64,000 nucleotides of DNA from Polyangia bacterium. GTDB lineage: Bacteria; Myxococcota_A; Polyangia; Fen-1088. The stretch covers positions 1-64,000 of the forward strand of contig DATATI010000063.1 in the NCBI GenBank assembly GCA_036268875.1, written 5' to 3'. Every line of letters starts with the position of its first letter. The stretch's first letter is position 1. The notes beneath the pieces were generated by a model that saw nothing but the letters and a program-made list of their open reading frames with translations, did no database searches and was not told where the DNA came from. A program made the translations under genes and the position numbers. This document shows positions 52,442-60,956 of this stretch, in pieces.

Positions 52442-52956
52442 CGTCGCTGGCCATCGCGCTGGCCGTGAGCGCCGGCTGTGCGGGCGGCGCCGGGCGCTCC
52501 GCGGCGGGCACGCCGGCTGCCGCGTCCGCTTTCACCTTTCGTGATGTGGTGCTGAGCGATCTCAACGGCCGTCCGACCCGGCTGGCGGACGCGGTCGGCC
52601 ACCAACCGGCGTTGCTCAGCTTCTGGGCGCCGTGGTGCGATCCCTGCGTGCGCGAACAGCCGGCGCTGGAAAGTTTGTCTCGCCAGGCCAGCGCCTGCGG
52701 CGCCACCGTCGTCGGTGTGGCCGTCGGCGAGACCCGCGCCACCATCAATCGGTTCGTTCGCGCGCGGCGCCTGGATTTTCCCCAGCTGGCCGATCAGGAC
52801 TTTCATCTGTCCGACGCTCTCGGCCAGCGGCGCATCCCCGCCACGTTGGTCTTGGACGCTGACCAGAACGTCATCTTCACCGGCGAGAGCCTGGACGCGC
52901 GCGCGGTCGCCGCGCTGAAAAAAACCGTCGCCGGCGCCGACTGCTCATGGCCATAG
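52417..52956 (+). CDS. TlpA-like thioredoxin-fold lipoprotein
   Basis: 179 aa. Lipobox SAGC and a thioredoxin fold with WCDPC (Cys74, Cys77) and a cis-Pro loop (RIPATLVLD). It is probably a membrane-anchored thiol-disulfide protein in the periplasm. It overlaps the barrel gene by 25 nt and so is coupled to it. Confidence 0.85.
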   Translation: MRSGFAFLASLAIALAVSAGCAGGAGRSAAGTPAAASAFTFRDVVLSDLNGRPTRLADAVGHQPALLSFWAPWCDPCVREQPALESLSRQASACGATVVGVAVGETRATINRFVRARRLDFPQLADQDFHLSDALGQRRIPATLVLDADQNVIFTGESLDARAVAALKKTVAGADCSWP

Positions 52957-53009
52957 CCGCTCACAGGCAGCGAGCACCGCGCGCGCAGTTATGATGTAAT
53001 AGGCAGGCT

Positions 53010-54200
53010 TTGGCCGATCAGGATCCACCGCAGCGGCCGCCGATCCCGCTGAAGATGCGGACCGAGGAGTTCTCGGTTCCGAACCCGGCCTTCCTGCCGG
53101 GGCCCATTTTGACGCTGTCTCCCGAGGAGATCGCCCGCTTCTTCGTGCGCGTGCGGCGCGAGCAGGACGACACCGAGCGCTGGGACGTCCGCCTGGACGC
53201 TGCTCTGCGGGAGATCCTGGAGCGCGCCAACGACTTCGTGCCGTCAGAATCAGGCGGCATCTTGCTGGACGATCCGCGTGCCAAGCTGGCCGGCTCCCCG
53301 GCGCCGCGCCTGACCTTCATCGCCGCCTTCGGTCCGGGCGGTGAGAATCTCCTCGGCAAGCGCGTGCCCAGCGATCGGGGATTCGCCGGGCAGATCTACC
53401 GCTCGGGCCGCCCGTTCCCGACCGACGCGCTGGCGCCCGAGGATCCGATGGTGCAGGCGGCGGTCGGCACCGAGCTGCGTACGCTGATCGGCGTGCCGGT
53501 CATCGTCGGCGAATCGATCTGCGGCGTGCTGTACCTGGCCAACCGGCGCTCGGGCGGGTCGTACGTGCCGCGCGACAAGGAGCTTTTGCGCATTTTCGCC
53601 GCTTACATGTCTTCGTCCATCCAGAACGCGCTGGATGCCATCCGCGCCCGCGCCCTGGCCCGGGTCGACGATCTCACGGGCCTCTTCAACAGCCGCTATT
53701 TTCACACCCGGCTGGAAGACGAGATCGTCCGCGCCGATCGCGACAACAGCGAGCTGTCGATGCTGTTCATCGATCTCGATCGGTTCAAGACCGTCAACGA
53801 TCGCTTCGGCCACCTGGCGGGAAGCTGGACGTTGCAGAAGGTGGCGCGCCTCCTGGCAGAGAACGCGCCGCCCGCCGCGGTGCTGGCCCGTTACGGCGGC
53901 GACGAGTTCGTGGTCATCCTGCCGGGATCGAATCTGCAGCGCGCCAAGCAGACCGCCGAGACGCTGCGGGCGATCATCGCCGACACGACCTTCTTCGACG
54001 CCGCCTCGGGCACCAGCGACACCACGCCGCTGCCGCGCATCTCGGCGTCGCTCGGCGTGGCGTCGTACCGCGAGCACCTGGCCCCGGGCGGCTCGCACCA
54101 GCGACGGGAGAACATCTTCCTGCGCCTGGCCGATTCAGCGATGTACCGGGCCAAGGCCAACGGCCGCAACCGCGTCGAGTCCGCCGAGGCCGAAGAATAA
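53010..54200 (+). CDS. GAF-GGDEF diguanylate cyclase
   Basis: 396 aa. GAF domain about 50-210 (GILLDDPRA, GVPVIVGESICGVLYLANRR), then GGDEF about 225-390 with YGGDEF, DLDRFKTVNDRFGH and SLGVASY. The catalytic residues needed to make c-di-GMP are present. No obvious inhibitory I-site (RxxD five residues before GGDEF) is visible. Start is a TTG at 53010 with a weak AGG upstream; an ATG at 53055 is the alternative. Confidence 0.9.
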   Translation: MADQDPPQRPPIPLKMRTEEFSVPNPAFLPGPILTLSPEEIARFFVRVRREQDDTERWDVRLDAALREILERANDFVPSESGGILLDDPRAKLAGSPAPRLTFIAAFGPGGENLLGKRVPSDRGFAGQIYRSGRPFPTDALAPEDPMVQAAVGTELRTLIGVPVIVGESICGVLYLANRRSGGSYVPRDKELLRIFAAYMSSSIQNALDAIRARALARVDDLTGLFNSRYFHTRLEDEIVRADRDNSELSMLFIDLDRFKTVNDRFGHLAGSWTLQKVARLLAENAPPAAVLARYGGDEFVVILPGSNLQRAKQTAETLRAIIADTTFFDAASGTSDTTPLPRISASLGVASYREHLAPGGSHQRRENIFLRLADSAMYRAKANGRNRVESAEAEE

Positions 54201-54225
54201 ACCGGTCGGGACCAACAAAAGCGAA

Positions 54226-54268
54226 CGAGCCCCGAAGGCCGATCCAGATCGATCGGCCGCGGGGCTCG
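54226..54268. terminator. Strong hairpin between convergent genes
   Basis: CGAGCCCCG/CGGGGCTCG (9 bp) outside and GGCCGATC/GATCGGCC (8 bp) inside, separated by a small bulge, 6-nt loop. Read leftward, a T-rich stretch (CTTTTGTT) follows, so it fits a terminator for the FlgM-like gene and may stop the cyclase gene too. Confidence 0.65.
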
Positions 54269-54289
54269 CGCGGAAGACGAGACCGACGG

Positions 54290-54514
54290 CTACTCGTCCA
54301 GCGCCGGGATGCCGGCCACCAGCAAGATGCGGGTGGCGAGGGCGCGCGGGCTGACCTGATATTGACCGGCGCCGACCAGGCGGCGCAGCAAATCGACCCG
54401 GGCGGCGCGCGTCATCGCCGGATGAACAAAGGCGTGCTTCGCGGAGTGCGGAGCGGAAAGAGGAGCACGGTTGTGGTTGATGTGGCGGGTGGTATCTCGC
54501 ATACCCACACCCAT
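54290..54514 (-). CDS. FlgM-like small protein (putative anti-sigma-28 factor)
   Basis: 74 aa. The C-terminal half RVDLLRRLVGAGQYQVSPRALATRIL follows the pattern of FlgM, where it binds FliA. The N-terminal ~35 residues show no similarity. A FliA-type sigma gene lies 0.8 kb upstream on the same strand, which raises the odds. Alternative ATG at 54502. Too short to be certain. Confidence 0.55.
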   Translation of the reverse strand: MGVGMRDTTRHINHNRAPLSAPHSAKHAFVHPAMTRAARVDLLRRLVGAGQYQVSPRALATRILLVAGIPALDE

Positions 54515-54646
54515 CGGCCGCCCCAGAAAAAATCTTAAGCGGAAAAATCACACCGCCCGAATTGCCCCACAATTGCCAGTCGTTGCCCGCGAATATTCAG
54601 GCCAGCACGAAGAACGGCAGAATCAAAACGCCGAGCTGCGAGGAGT

Positions 54647-55225
54647 TCAGTTGCCACCGCAGGTAGGGAACTGAATGCCACCCGGCTGAGCCGTCAAAGT
54701 GCAGCGAGAGCCGTCACTGCACTCGTCACCGATCTGAAAATAGTGGCCAGAACTCTGCTCGAAGCATTCGTAGATCGGCGCCTGGTAAACATCACACGAA
54801 GGCATCACGTTGTACTCCAAGGTCGATTGAGGGTCGGTGACGAGAAACAGATGGCAGGTGCCATCGCCGCATGAGCTGTCAATAGGCACTTCGAAATCCG
54901 TTTCGGTGCCAGAGCCCGCCGGCTTCGTCTGGACGTGACAGTCAGCCTGGCAGACGCCCATGAAGGGCGTGCCTTCGGGGGTGTCGACATAGATTTCCCC
55001 GAAACTCAGATCGTTGGCGATTTGAGGAACCACGCAGTAGCCAACGTGAGCGCCGGCGCACGGATCTTTGTAACCCTTCGCGCTGTAGGCGATTTCACAC
55101 GCACTGCCAGCCTTCAGACCGAGGGTCGTCTTACCGACGTTCGGATCGCCAGGGTCGGAAGCGGAGTCGCAGCCGGCGGCCAAGGTAACGAATGCCAGAA
55201 CCAGAGTGCATTTGAGCTTGTTCAC
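54647..55225 (-). CDS. Cys-rich lipoprotein of unknown function
   Basis: About 192 aa from a GTG at 55225 (frame open to 55309). Lipobox AAGC, then about 14 Cys spread through the chain, for example GYCVVPQ, GVCQADCHV, SSCGDGTCHL and CSDGSRCTL, probably disulfide-bonded. No known motif. It sits between the FlgM-like and FliA genes, same strand. No clear ribosome site. Confidence 0.6.
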   Translation of the reverse strand: MNKLKCTLVLAFVTLAAGCDSASDPGDPNVGKTTLGLKAGSACEIAYSAKGYKDPCAGAHVGYCVVPQIANDLSFGEIYVDTPEGTPFMGVCQADCHVQTKPAGSGTETDFEVPIDSSCGDGTCHLFLVTDPQSTLEYNVMPSCDVYQAPIYECFEQSSGHYFQIGDECSDGSRCTLTAQPGGIQFPTCGGN

Positions 55226-55318
55226 TTGTGTCTGCCCAAATGGATCGCGTTGGGGGAATTCGTACAACCAAACATCGCTGTGCTCATCGGCAGATCGAAT
55301 TCGCCGCAACAGCCACGC

Positions 55319-56077
55319 TCAGGCCGCTGCCTCGGTGGCCAGATCGTCCAGGGATTCGCGCAGGCGCTTGGTCGCCTCGCCGTGAATCTGGCAGACACGC
55401 GATTCGGTGACCCCCAGGACGGCGCCGATCTCTTTCAGGTTCAAATTCTCGCAGTAGTAGAGGGAGAGGACCTGCTGCATCTTCTCGGGCAGGTCCTCGA
55501 TGCCGTTCACCAGCTGTGACAGCATCTCGCGGCGAGAGGCCTGCTCGAACGGGTCGGCGGCTTGTTGATCACCGGTGCGCTCCAGCAAGTCGGGACCGGC
55601 GTCGTCGATACCCACCACCGACGAGCCAGACAGCTTCTGCTGGCGCGCGTAAAGCTCGTCGACGCCGACGCCCAGGCGGCGGGCGATCTCCTCCTGGTCA
55701 GGCGTACGGCCAAGCTGCGCCTCCAGGCGCCGGGTGGCGTCGCGCAGTTCGTTCGACAGCCGGCGCATGTCGCGTGACAGCGTATCGCGCGAGCGAAGAT
55801 CATCCAGCATGGCGCCGCGGATGCGGAACTCGGCGAAGGCCTCGAATCGGTCGACGCGCTTCGGATCGAAACGCTCGGCGGCCTCCATCAAACCGATCAC
55901 GCCCGACGAGATCAGATCGTCGATCTCCACGTGCGCCGGCAGGCGGCGGGCCAATCGACGCGCGACCTTCTCGATGTAAGGAAAGAACTTCGCCGCATAC
56001 TCGTTGCGGCGCACGATCAGTTCTTTCTGGCTGGTCTTGCGCGCTTTGTTCGCCTTCTTACGTTTCTTGGCTGCCAT
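55319..56077 (-). CDS. fliA: FliA/WhiG-type RNA polymerase sigma factor (sigma-28 family)
   Basis: 252 aa. Basic N-terminus, region 2 (HVEIDDLISSGVIGLMEAAERFDP), region 3 (LGRTPDQEEIARRLGVGVDELYA), region 4 (LKEIGAVLGVTESRVCQIHGEATKRL), all as in FliA. The symbol is for the family; whether it serves motility or another regulon is unknown, as no flagellar genes are visible. It follows the sigma-54 activator gene on the same strand. Confidence 0.88.
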   Translation of the reverse strand: MAAKKRKKANKARKTSQKELIVRRNEYAAKFFPYIEKVARRLARRLPAHVEIDDLISSGVIGLMEAAERFDPKRVDRFEAFAEFRIRGAMLDDLRSRDTLSRDMRRLSNELRDATRRLEAQLGRTPDQEEIARRLGVGVDELYARQQKLSGSSVVGIDDAGPDLLERTGDQQAADPFEQASRREMLSQLVNGIEDLPEKMQQVLSLYYCENLNLKEIGAVLGVTESRVCQIHGEATKRLRESLDDLATEAAA

Positions 56078-56088
56078 GCAGGGGATCT

Positions 56089-56108
56089 ACAGCACTTGCT
56101 GTGCCACG
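56089..56108 (-). promoter_or_regulatory. Possible sigma-54 promoter upstream of fliA
   Basis: On the minus strand TGGCAC-N5-GTGCTG has the sigma-54 GG and GC dinucleotides 10 nt apart, one mismatch from TTGCW at the -12 element. The start point would fall only about 3 nt before the ATG, which implies a nearly leaderless mRNA. The same bases also form a palindrome (ACAGCA-CT-TGCTGT, 56090-56103). Confidence 0.4.
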
Positions 56109-56299
56109 TTCCTGGCGTGTCGGCGGGGCCGAGATCTCGCCGCTTGCTGATCGCGGCGATCGTCAAACCGTCATCGCCTTGGCGGTCAGGCGAATTGACG
56201 GCCGTCAACCGGATGACGGTGGCAGCGACCATTCACCGTCGGAGATTTGACCCGACGCGGGAACGGAGAATGTGCGTGCCCTGTGCCAGCTGTACGCCG

Positions 56300-57643
56300 T
56301 CAGGCCACGTTCCGGCGACGAAGTTTTTCCACCAAGGTGGTGCGGTTCATACCCAATAGTTCAGCGGCGCGGTTCTTGTTGCCGCCGGTGCGTTCCAGCG
56401 CTTGCCCGATCAGCTTTTCTTCCAGCTGCATCAACAGCACCCGCAGATCAACGCCGCCGGTCGGCAAGTCCAGTGTCCCGCCGTCCAGATCGATGACGCT
56501 GGTGCGCAGCTGGGCCGGAAGGTCTTCCATCTGCACCATGCGGTTGCCGGCGACGATCACCAGACGGTCGATGAGGTTCTCGAGCTCGCGCACGTTGCCC
56601 GGCCAGTCGTACGCACACAGCCGCTGCATGACGTCCAGCGCGAAGCCCGGCACGCTCCGTCCTTCGCGAGAGTTCACCTCGCTGCGAAAGTGCTCGGCCA
56701 GCGGCGGAATATCCTGGCGCCGATCGCGCAGCGGTGGGATCTCGATGGGGATGACATCCAGGCGATAAAACAGATCCTCTCGAAAGGTGCCGTCGTGGAT
56801 CATCGCTTCGAGGTTGCGGTGGGTCGCCGCCACCACGCGCACGTCGATGGGAAACGATTCGCTGCCACCGACGGGCGTCACCTCTCGCTCTTGCAGGGCC
56901 CGCAACAGCTTTGCTTGCAGGTTGCGCGGCATGTCGCCGATCTCGTCGAAGAACAACGTACCGCGCTGGGCGGACAGGAACCGGCCGGTGCGCGCGCGAT
57001 CCGCGCCGGTGAAGGCGCCGCGCACGTGCCCGAACAGTTCGGATTCGGCCAGCGAATCAGGAATGGCCGCCATGTTCACGGCGACGAAGGGCGCTGCCCG
57101 ACGGTGGCTGGCGCCGTGAATCAGGCGAGCCACCACTTCCTTGCCGGTGCCGGTCTCGCCGCGGATCAGCACGCTGGCATCCGTGTCGGCCACCTGGTCG
57201 ACGCGATCGAGGACCAATTTCATCGCCGGGTGATCGCCGATCACCGCCGCGCCAGGCGTCTGCCGGGCCCGGCTGGTGGTGGTCGATTGGGCGTTCAGCA
57301 GCCGCACCAGCGACTGTTCCAGAACCGAGACATGAAAGGGTTTGACCAGCACGTCGGCCGCCCCAGCGCGCAACGCCGCCACCGCTTCCGTCACCGTGCC
57401 GGCCGACGTCAACGCCACCACCGCCACCGGCGGAAACGAATTGCGCAGGGACTGCAGCAACTCTTGTCCGTCGGGCAATTGCAGGTCGGTGATGCACAGA
57501 TCAAAACGCTCGACGGCCAGGCGGGCGATCGCCTCGCGCCCCGTCGGTAATACCGCCGCGTCGTGGCCCAGCGTCTTGATGAGGCGCACCAGTCCCGCGT
57601 GGATCGAGGGGTCATTTTCGACGAGGAGAATCTTCTTACCCAT
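56300..57643 (-). CDS. NtrC-family sigma-54-dependent response regulator
   Basis: 447 aa. Receiver (Asp53 in TDLQLPDG, Lys in VKPF), AAA+ domain with Walker A GETGTGKE, the sigma-54 contact GAFTGA, Walker B GTLFFDEIGDMP, and R-finger region, then a Fis-type helix-turn-helix (NKNRAAELLGMNRTTLVEKLRR). It should activate sigma-54 promoters. ATG at 57643 chosen because it begins the receiver; the frame opens 30 nt earlier. It is 222 bp upstream of fliA on the same strand. Confidence 0.9.
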   Translation of the reverse strand: MGKKILLVENDPSIHAGLVRLIKTLGHDAAVLPTGREAIARLAVERFDLCITDLQLPDGQELLQSLRNSFPPVAVVALTSAGTVTEAVAALRAGAADVLVKPFHVSVLEQSLVRLLNAQSTTTSRARQTPGAAVIGDHPAMKLVLDRVDQVADTDASVLIRGETGTGKEVVARLIHGASHRRAAPFVAVNMAAIPDSLAESELFGHVRGAFTGADRARTGRFLSAQRGTLFFDEIGDMPRNLQAKLLRALQEREVTPVGGSESFPIDVRVVAATHRNLEAMIHDGTFREDLFYRLDVIPIEIPPLRDRRQDIPPLAEHFRSEVNSREGRSVPGFALDVMQRLCAYDWPGNVRELENLIDRLVIVAGNRMVQMEDLPAQLRTSVIDLDGGTLDLPTGGVDLRVLLMQLEEKLIGQALERTGGNKNRAAELLGMNRTTLVEKLRRRNVA

Positions 57644-57770
57644 TTGCCAACTTGATTCATCGGCGGTGGGCATTGCCTCTTGAGCAGTCTTGCTGTTGCC
57701 AAGTTCGCAACAGTGTTCAAGAAAACCCGAAAAACAGCCTGATTCCGGGGTAGACGCGAGCCGGGGGCTG

Positions 57771-58829
57771 TTACCGGCTGTCGCCGATCTTCATCCCGTT
57801 CGCCGCCAGCGCCGCCCGCAGCGCAGGACCCACGGCAGCGCGAATCGCCGCGTTGGCGTATCCCACCCACGATACGGGCGAGAACACATCGAGCGGCGCC
57901 GAGACCGGATTTCCGGCGGCGTCTTCGACGATCACCCCGGCCTCGCGGGCGATGAGGGCGGTGCACAGATCGTACGGATGGCAGCACAGCCCCAGCGCCT
58001 GCCCGCGCGCCGCCAGCAGCGGTTCCACCAGCGGGCGCAGATCGGCGATCCAGCGATCGTGCCCGACCAGCAATTCGTAAAGCTGACCGCCCGTCGAGAT
58101 GTACTGATCTTCGTAGGTCAAGGCCACCCCGGCGCGCGGCGGACCCAGCAGCTGCGCCGCCACCTCATCATCGACAGCGGAAAGCTCGGTGCGAGCGCCG
58201 GGAAAAAACCGCGCCAGACCACCGAAGCCTTGAGCGATGGTGGTTGCCTGCGACGGGTGCAAGTGAAGCGGCGTGCGCGCGCCGGTGAGGCGATTCCAGC
58301 GCTCGGCGTGGGCGCCGCCGCCCGCCTGGGTCCACAGCGTGTCGGCGAGGTGCTGCTTTAGAAGCGGGATCTCTGTCTGCAGCGCCAGCGTGATCTCTGC
58401 CAGCATCGGCGTGCGTCCCCGATAGGGCGCCACGCCGGTGAGGATCCACGCCGGCCGTTTCTGGTACATCAGGCCTCGCGTGCCGTCGATCGGATCGACG
58501 ATGACGACAATCTCCACGTCGTCGACGGCCGTCCCAGCCGGCAACACGGCGCGGCCGTCGCTGCCCAAGCCTTCAGCGACCAGCAGGCACGGCCAGTCCT
58601 CCGCCAGCGATTCGAACCGGTCCAATAACACTGCCTCGGAAACACGATCGATCGCGAAGACGGTGTCGCCGGCGTCGTGGCCCACCACGGCAGCCAGGCG
58701 ATCCAGCGCGGTGGTCTCGCAAGCGGCCAGGACCGCATCGCGAATGCCGTCGTGAATGTCGCGCAGGCGGGCCAGCAGCGCGGCCGGGTTGCGCAGCGTC
58801 GGCCCGTCCGCCCCCACCTCTGCCCGCAC
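57771..58829 (-). CDS. Inositol-monophosphatase-family phosphatase
   Basis: About 352 aa. The metal-binding motif VDPIDGTRGLMYQKRPAW is clear, with VAEGLGSDG before it and the usual GGQLYELLVGHDRWIADLRP and CCHPYDLCTALIAREAG near the end. It removes phosphate from a small sugar or inositol phosphate. GTG at 58829 (alternative 58817) begins just after PheA; the frame runs far upstream, but that is the shadow of PheA. It is in the same orientation as PheA, 5 bp downstream. Confidence 0.8.
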   Translation of the reverse strand: MRAEVGADGPTLRNPAALLARLRDIHDGIRDAVLAACETTALDRLAAVVGHDAGDTVFAIDRVSEAVLLDRFESLAEDWPCLLVAEGLGSDGRAVLPAGTAVDDVEIVVIVDPIDGTRGLMYQKRPAWILTGVAPYRGRTPMLAEITLALQTEIPLLKQHLADTLWTQAGGGAHAERWNRLTGARTPLHLHPSQATTIAQGFGGLARFFPGARTELSAVDDEVAAQLLGPPRAGVALTYEDQYISTGGQLYELLVGHDRWIADLRPLVEPLLAARGQALGLCCHPYDLCTALIAREAGVIVEDAAGNPVSAPLDVFSPVSWVGYANAAIRAAVGPALRAALAANGMKIGDSR

Positions 58830-58834
58830 CTGCG

Positions 58835-59941
58835 CTAGACCGCCTCGGCGCGCGGGTACGAACCCAGCACCTTCACCACGTCGCAGATCTGCTTCACCGC
58901 CGCCAGCGCCGCCGCCACCTGCGGATCGCGCTCGTGGCCGTCGACGTCGACGAAGAAGACGTACTCCCAGGGGCGCCGCCGCGAGGGACGGCTTTCGATC
59001 TTGCTCATGTTCAGTCCGCGCTCGGCGAACGTGCCCAACACGCGGTACAAGATCCCGGGCTCGTCGCGGGTGATCAGCAGAACCGACGTCTTGTCCCGGC
59101 CGGTCGGCTCGGCCTGCTGGCGGCCGAGGACGAAAAAGCGGGTCATGTTGTGCGAAAGGTCCTCGATCTTTCGGCGCAGGACCTGCAATCCATAGATCTT
59201 CGCCGCCACCTCCGACGCCACCGCCGCGCCTTTGGCGTCGTCCAGCGCCCGTTGCGCCGCGTCGGTCGTCGACCGCGACTCGACGATCGTCGCGCGCGGC
59301 AGGTTGCCAGCCAGCCAGCGGCGGCACTGCCCCGCCGCCACCGGGATCGAATAGATGCGTTCGATCTCTGCCAGCTCGACCCCTGGCCGCACCAGCAGGC
59401 AGAGCACGATCTCGAGGGCGATCTCCGCGCTGATCTTGAGGTCGCTCTCGACGAAGCTGTCCAGGGTGTGGTTGATGCCGCCCTCGGTGGAGTTCTCGAC
59501 CGGGACCACGCCGTAATCGACGGTGCCGCGCTCGACCTCTTCGAACACCGCACCGATGGCGCCCACCGGCAGCGCGCGCGCCGATTGGCCAAACTGCCGC
59601 TTGACCGCCATGTACGAGAAGCTGCCTTCCGGTCCCAGGTAAGCCACGCGCACGGTCTTCTCCAGCGACAGGCAGGCGCTGAAGATCTCCTGGAAGACCA
59701 GCCGAATGGCCTCGGTGGGAAAGGGCCCGGGATTGGTCGCCGACAGGCGTTCGGCGATCTGGCGCTCGCGCGAGGGAACATAGAACGGCACCTGCAGCTG
59801 CTCTTTCAGCGTCGCCACCTTCGCCACGAAGGCCGCCCGCTGGTTGAGAAGGCGCAAGATCTCGTCGTCGGTGCCGTCAATCTGCGCCCGCATTTTCGCC
59901 AGCTCGGCGTTTTGCTCCGGCGGTCCTTGCTCCTTGGCCAT
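58835..59941 (-). CDS. pheA: Chorismate mutase / prephenate dehydratase
   Basis: 368 aa. AroQ-type mutase at residues about 15-95 (LAKMRAQIDGTDDEILRLLNQRA), dehydratase about 95-275 (VAYLGPEGSFSYMA, VPVENSTEGGINHTLD, NMTRFFVLG), and an ACT domain at the end (DEPGILYRVLGTFAERGLNMSKIESRPSRR). It makes phenylpyruvate for Phe, with feedback by Phe through ACT as family knowledge. ATG at 59941, no Shine-Dalgarno. Divergent from the FAH gene by 27 bp. Confidence 0.93.
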   Translation of the reverse strand: MAKEQGPPEQNAELAKMRAQIDGTDDEILRLLNQRAAFVAKVATLKEQLQVPFYVPSRERQIAERLSATNPGPFPTEAIRLVFQEIFSACLSLEKTVRVAYLGPEGSFSYMAVKRQFGQSARALPVGAIGAVFEEVERGTVDYGVVPVENSTEGGINHTLDSFVESDLKISAEIALEIVLCLLVRPGVELAEIERIYSIPVAAGQCRRWLAGNLPRATIVESRSTTDAAQRALDDAKGAAVASEVAAKIYGLQVLRRKIEDLSHNMTRFFVLGRQQAEPTGRDKTSVLLITRDEPGILYRVLGTFAERGLNMSKIESRPSRRRPWEYVFFVDVDGHERDPQVAAALAAVKQICDVVKVLGSYPRAEAV

Positions 59942-59962
59942 GGCGAGCGAGCTTACTACACT
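59934..59962 (+). promoter_or_regulatory. Likely promoter of the tyrosine/homogentisate operon
   Basis: TTGGCC (59934-59939), 17-nt spacer, TACACT (59957-59962). This is a good sigma-70-type pair. The start point would fall at or next to the FAH ATG (59969), so the mRNA may be leaderless; the -35 overlaps the pheA start codon region. Confidence 0.45.
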
Positions 59963-59968
59963 AGCCCC

Positions 59969-60949
59969 ATGAAGCTGGGGACGGTACGCGACGGCAGTCG
60001 CGACGGTGCGCTGGTGGTGGTGGCGGCCGACGGGCAGACCTTCACCCGCGCCGGCGCCATCGCTCCGTCGCTGCAGGGAGCGCTGGACGACTGGCGCCAC
60101 ACCGAGGCGCCCTTGCGCGCGCTGGCCCACGCGCTCGAGAGTGGGCGCGCTCCTGCCGAGCCGGTGGACCCGCCGCGCATGTCCAGTCCCCTGCCCCGCG
60201 CCTTCGAATGGGTCGACGGATCGGCGTATCTGAACCACATCATTCTTGTCCGCCAGGCGCGCAACGCCGAGCCACCCGCCACGCTGACGACCGATCCGTT
60301 GGTGTATCAAGGCGGCTCGGGCGTGCTGCTCGGCCCCTGCGATGACATTCCACTTGCCGACGCCGGCTGGGGCCTGGATTTCGAGAGCGAGGTTGCCGTC
60401 ATTCTAGGCGACGTCCCGCAGGGCACCAGCGCCGCCGGCGCCGAGGCCACCGTGCGTCTGGTGCTGCTGGCCAACGACATCACCCTGCGCAACCTGGTTC
60501 CGGCCGAGCTGGCCAAGGGGTTCGGCTTCTTCAACGCCAAGCCAGCGACGGCATTCTCGCCCTTCGCGGTGACCCCGGACGAGCTGGGACCGGCCTGGCG
60601 CGACGGCCGCCTGCACCGCCACTTACGAACTGTTTACAACGGGCAACTGGTGGGCGACGTCGACGCCGGGCCGGAGATGCACTTTTCCTTCTTTGATCTC
60701 ATCGCCCACATCGCTCGCACCCGCGCCTTCACCGCCGGCACCATCCTGGGCAGCGGCACGGTGTCCAGCGCCGAGCGGGCGCGCGGCGTCTCTTGCCTGG
60801 CCGAGCGGCGGGCCATCGAGACCATCGACGCCGGCGCGCCGCAAACGCCTTTCATGAAGGCCGGCGACACCATCTTGATCGAGATGCTGGACGACGACGA
60901 CCGCAGCATCTTTGGCCGCATCACGCAGAAGGTAATCAAAGGACGGTGA
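59969..60949 (+). CDS. Fumarylacetoacetate hydrolase-family protein
   Basis: 326 aa. Metal-site pieces include LDFESEVAVILGD, LLANDITLRNLVPAELAKGFGFFNAKPATAFSP and GTILGSGTVSS, as in the FAH fold. In this operon it would split fumarylacetoacetate into fumarate and acetoacetate, the last step of Tyr breakdown. It is shorter than the classical FAH (about 420 aa), like many bacterial members. The MAI gene follows 7 bp later. Confidence 0.88.
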   Translation: MKLGTVRDGSRDGALVVVAADGQTFTRAGAIAPSLQGALDDWRHTEAPLRALAHALESGRAPAEPVDPPRMSSPLPRAFEWVDGSAYLNHIILVRQARNAEPPATLTTDPLVYQGGSGVLLGPCDDIPLADAGWGLDFESEVAVILGDVPQGTSAAGAEATVRLVLLANDITLRNLVPAELAKGFGFFNAKPATAFSPFAVTPDELGPAWRDGRLHRHLRTVYNGQLVGDVDAGPEMHFSFFDLIAHIARTRAFTAGTILGSGTVSSAERARGVSCLAERRAIETIDAGAPQTPFMKAGDTILIEMLDDDDRSIFGRITQKVIKGR

Positions 60950-60956
60950 CACTTCG

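Noticed and set aside
58934-59968. Extended open frame leading into the FAH gene
   Set aside because: It runs antisense through pheA. The FAH protein begins normally at the ATG at 59969.
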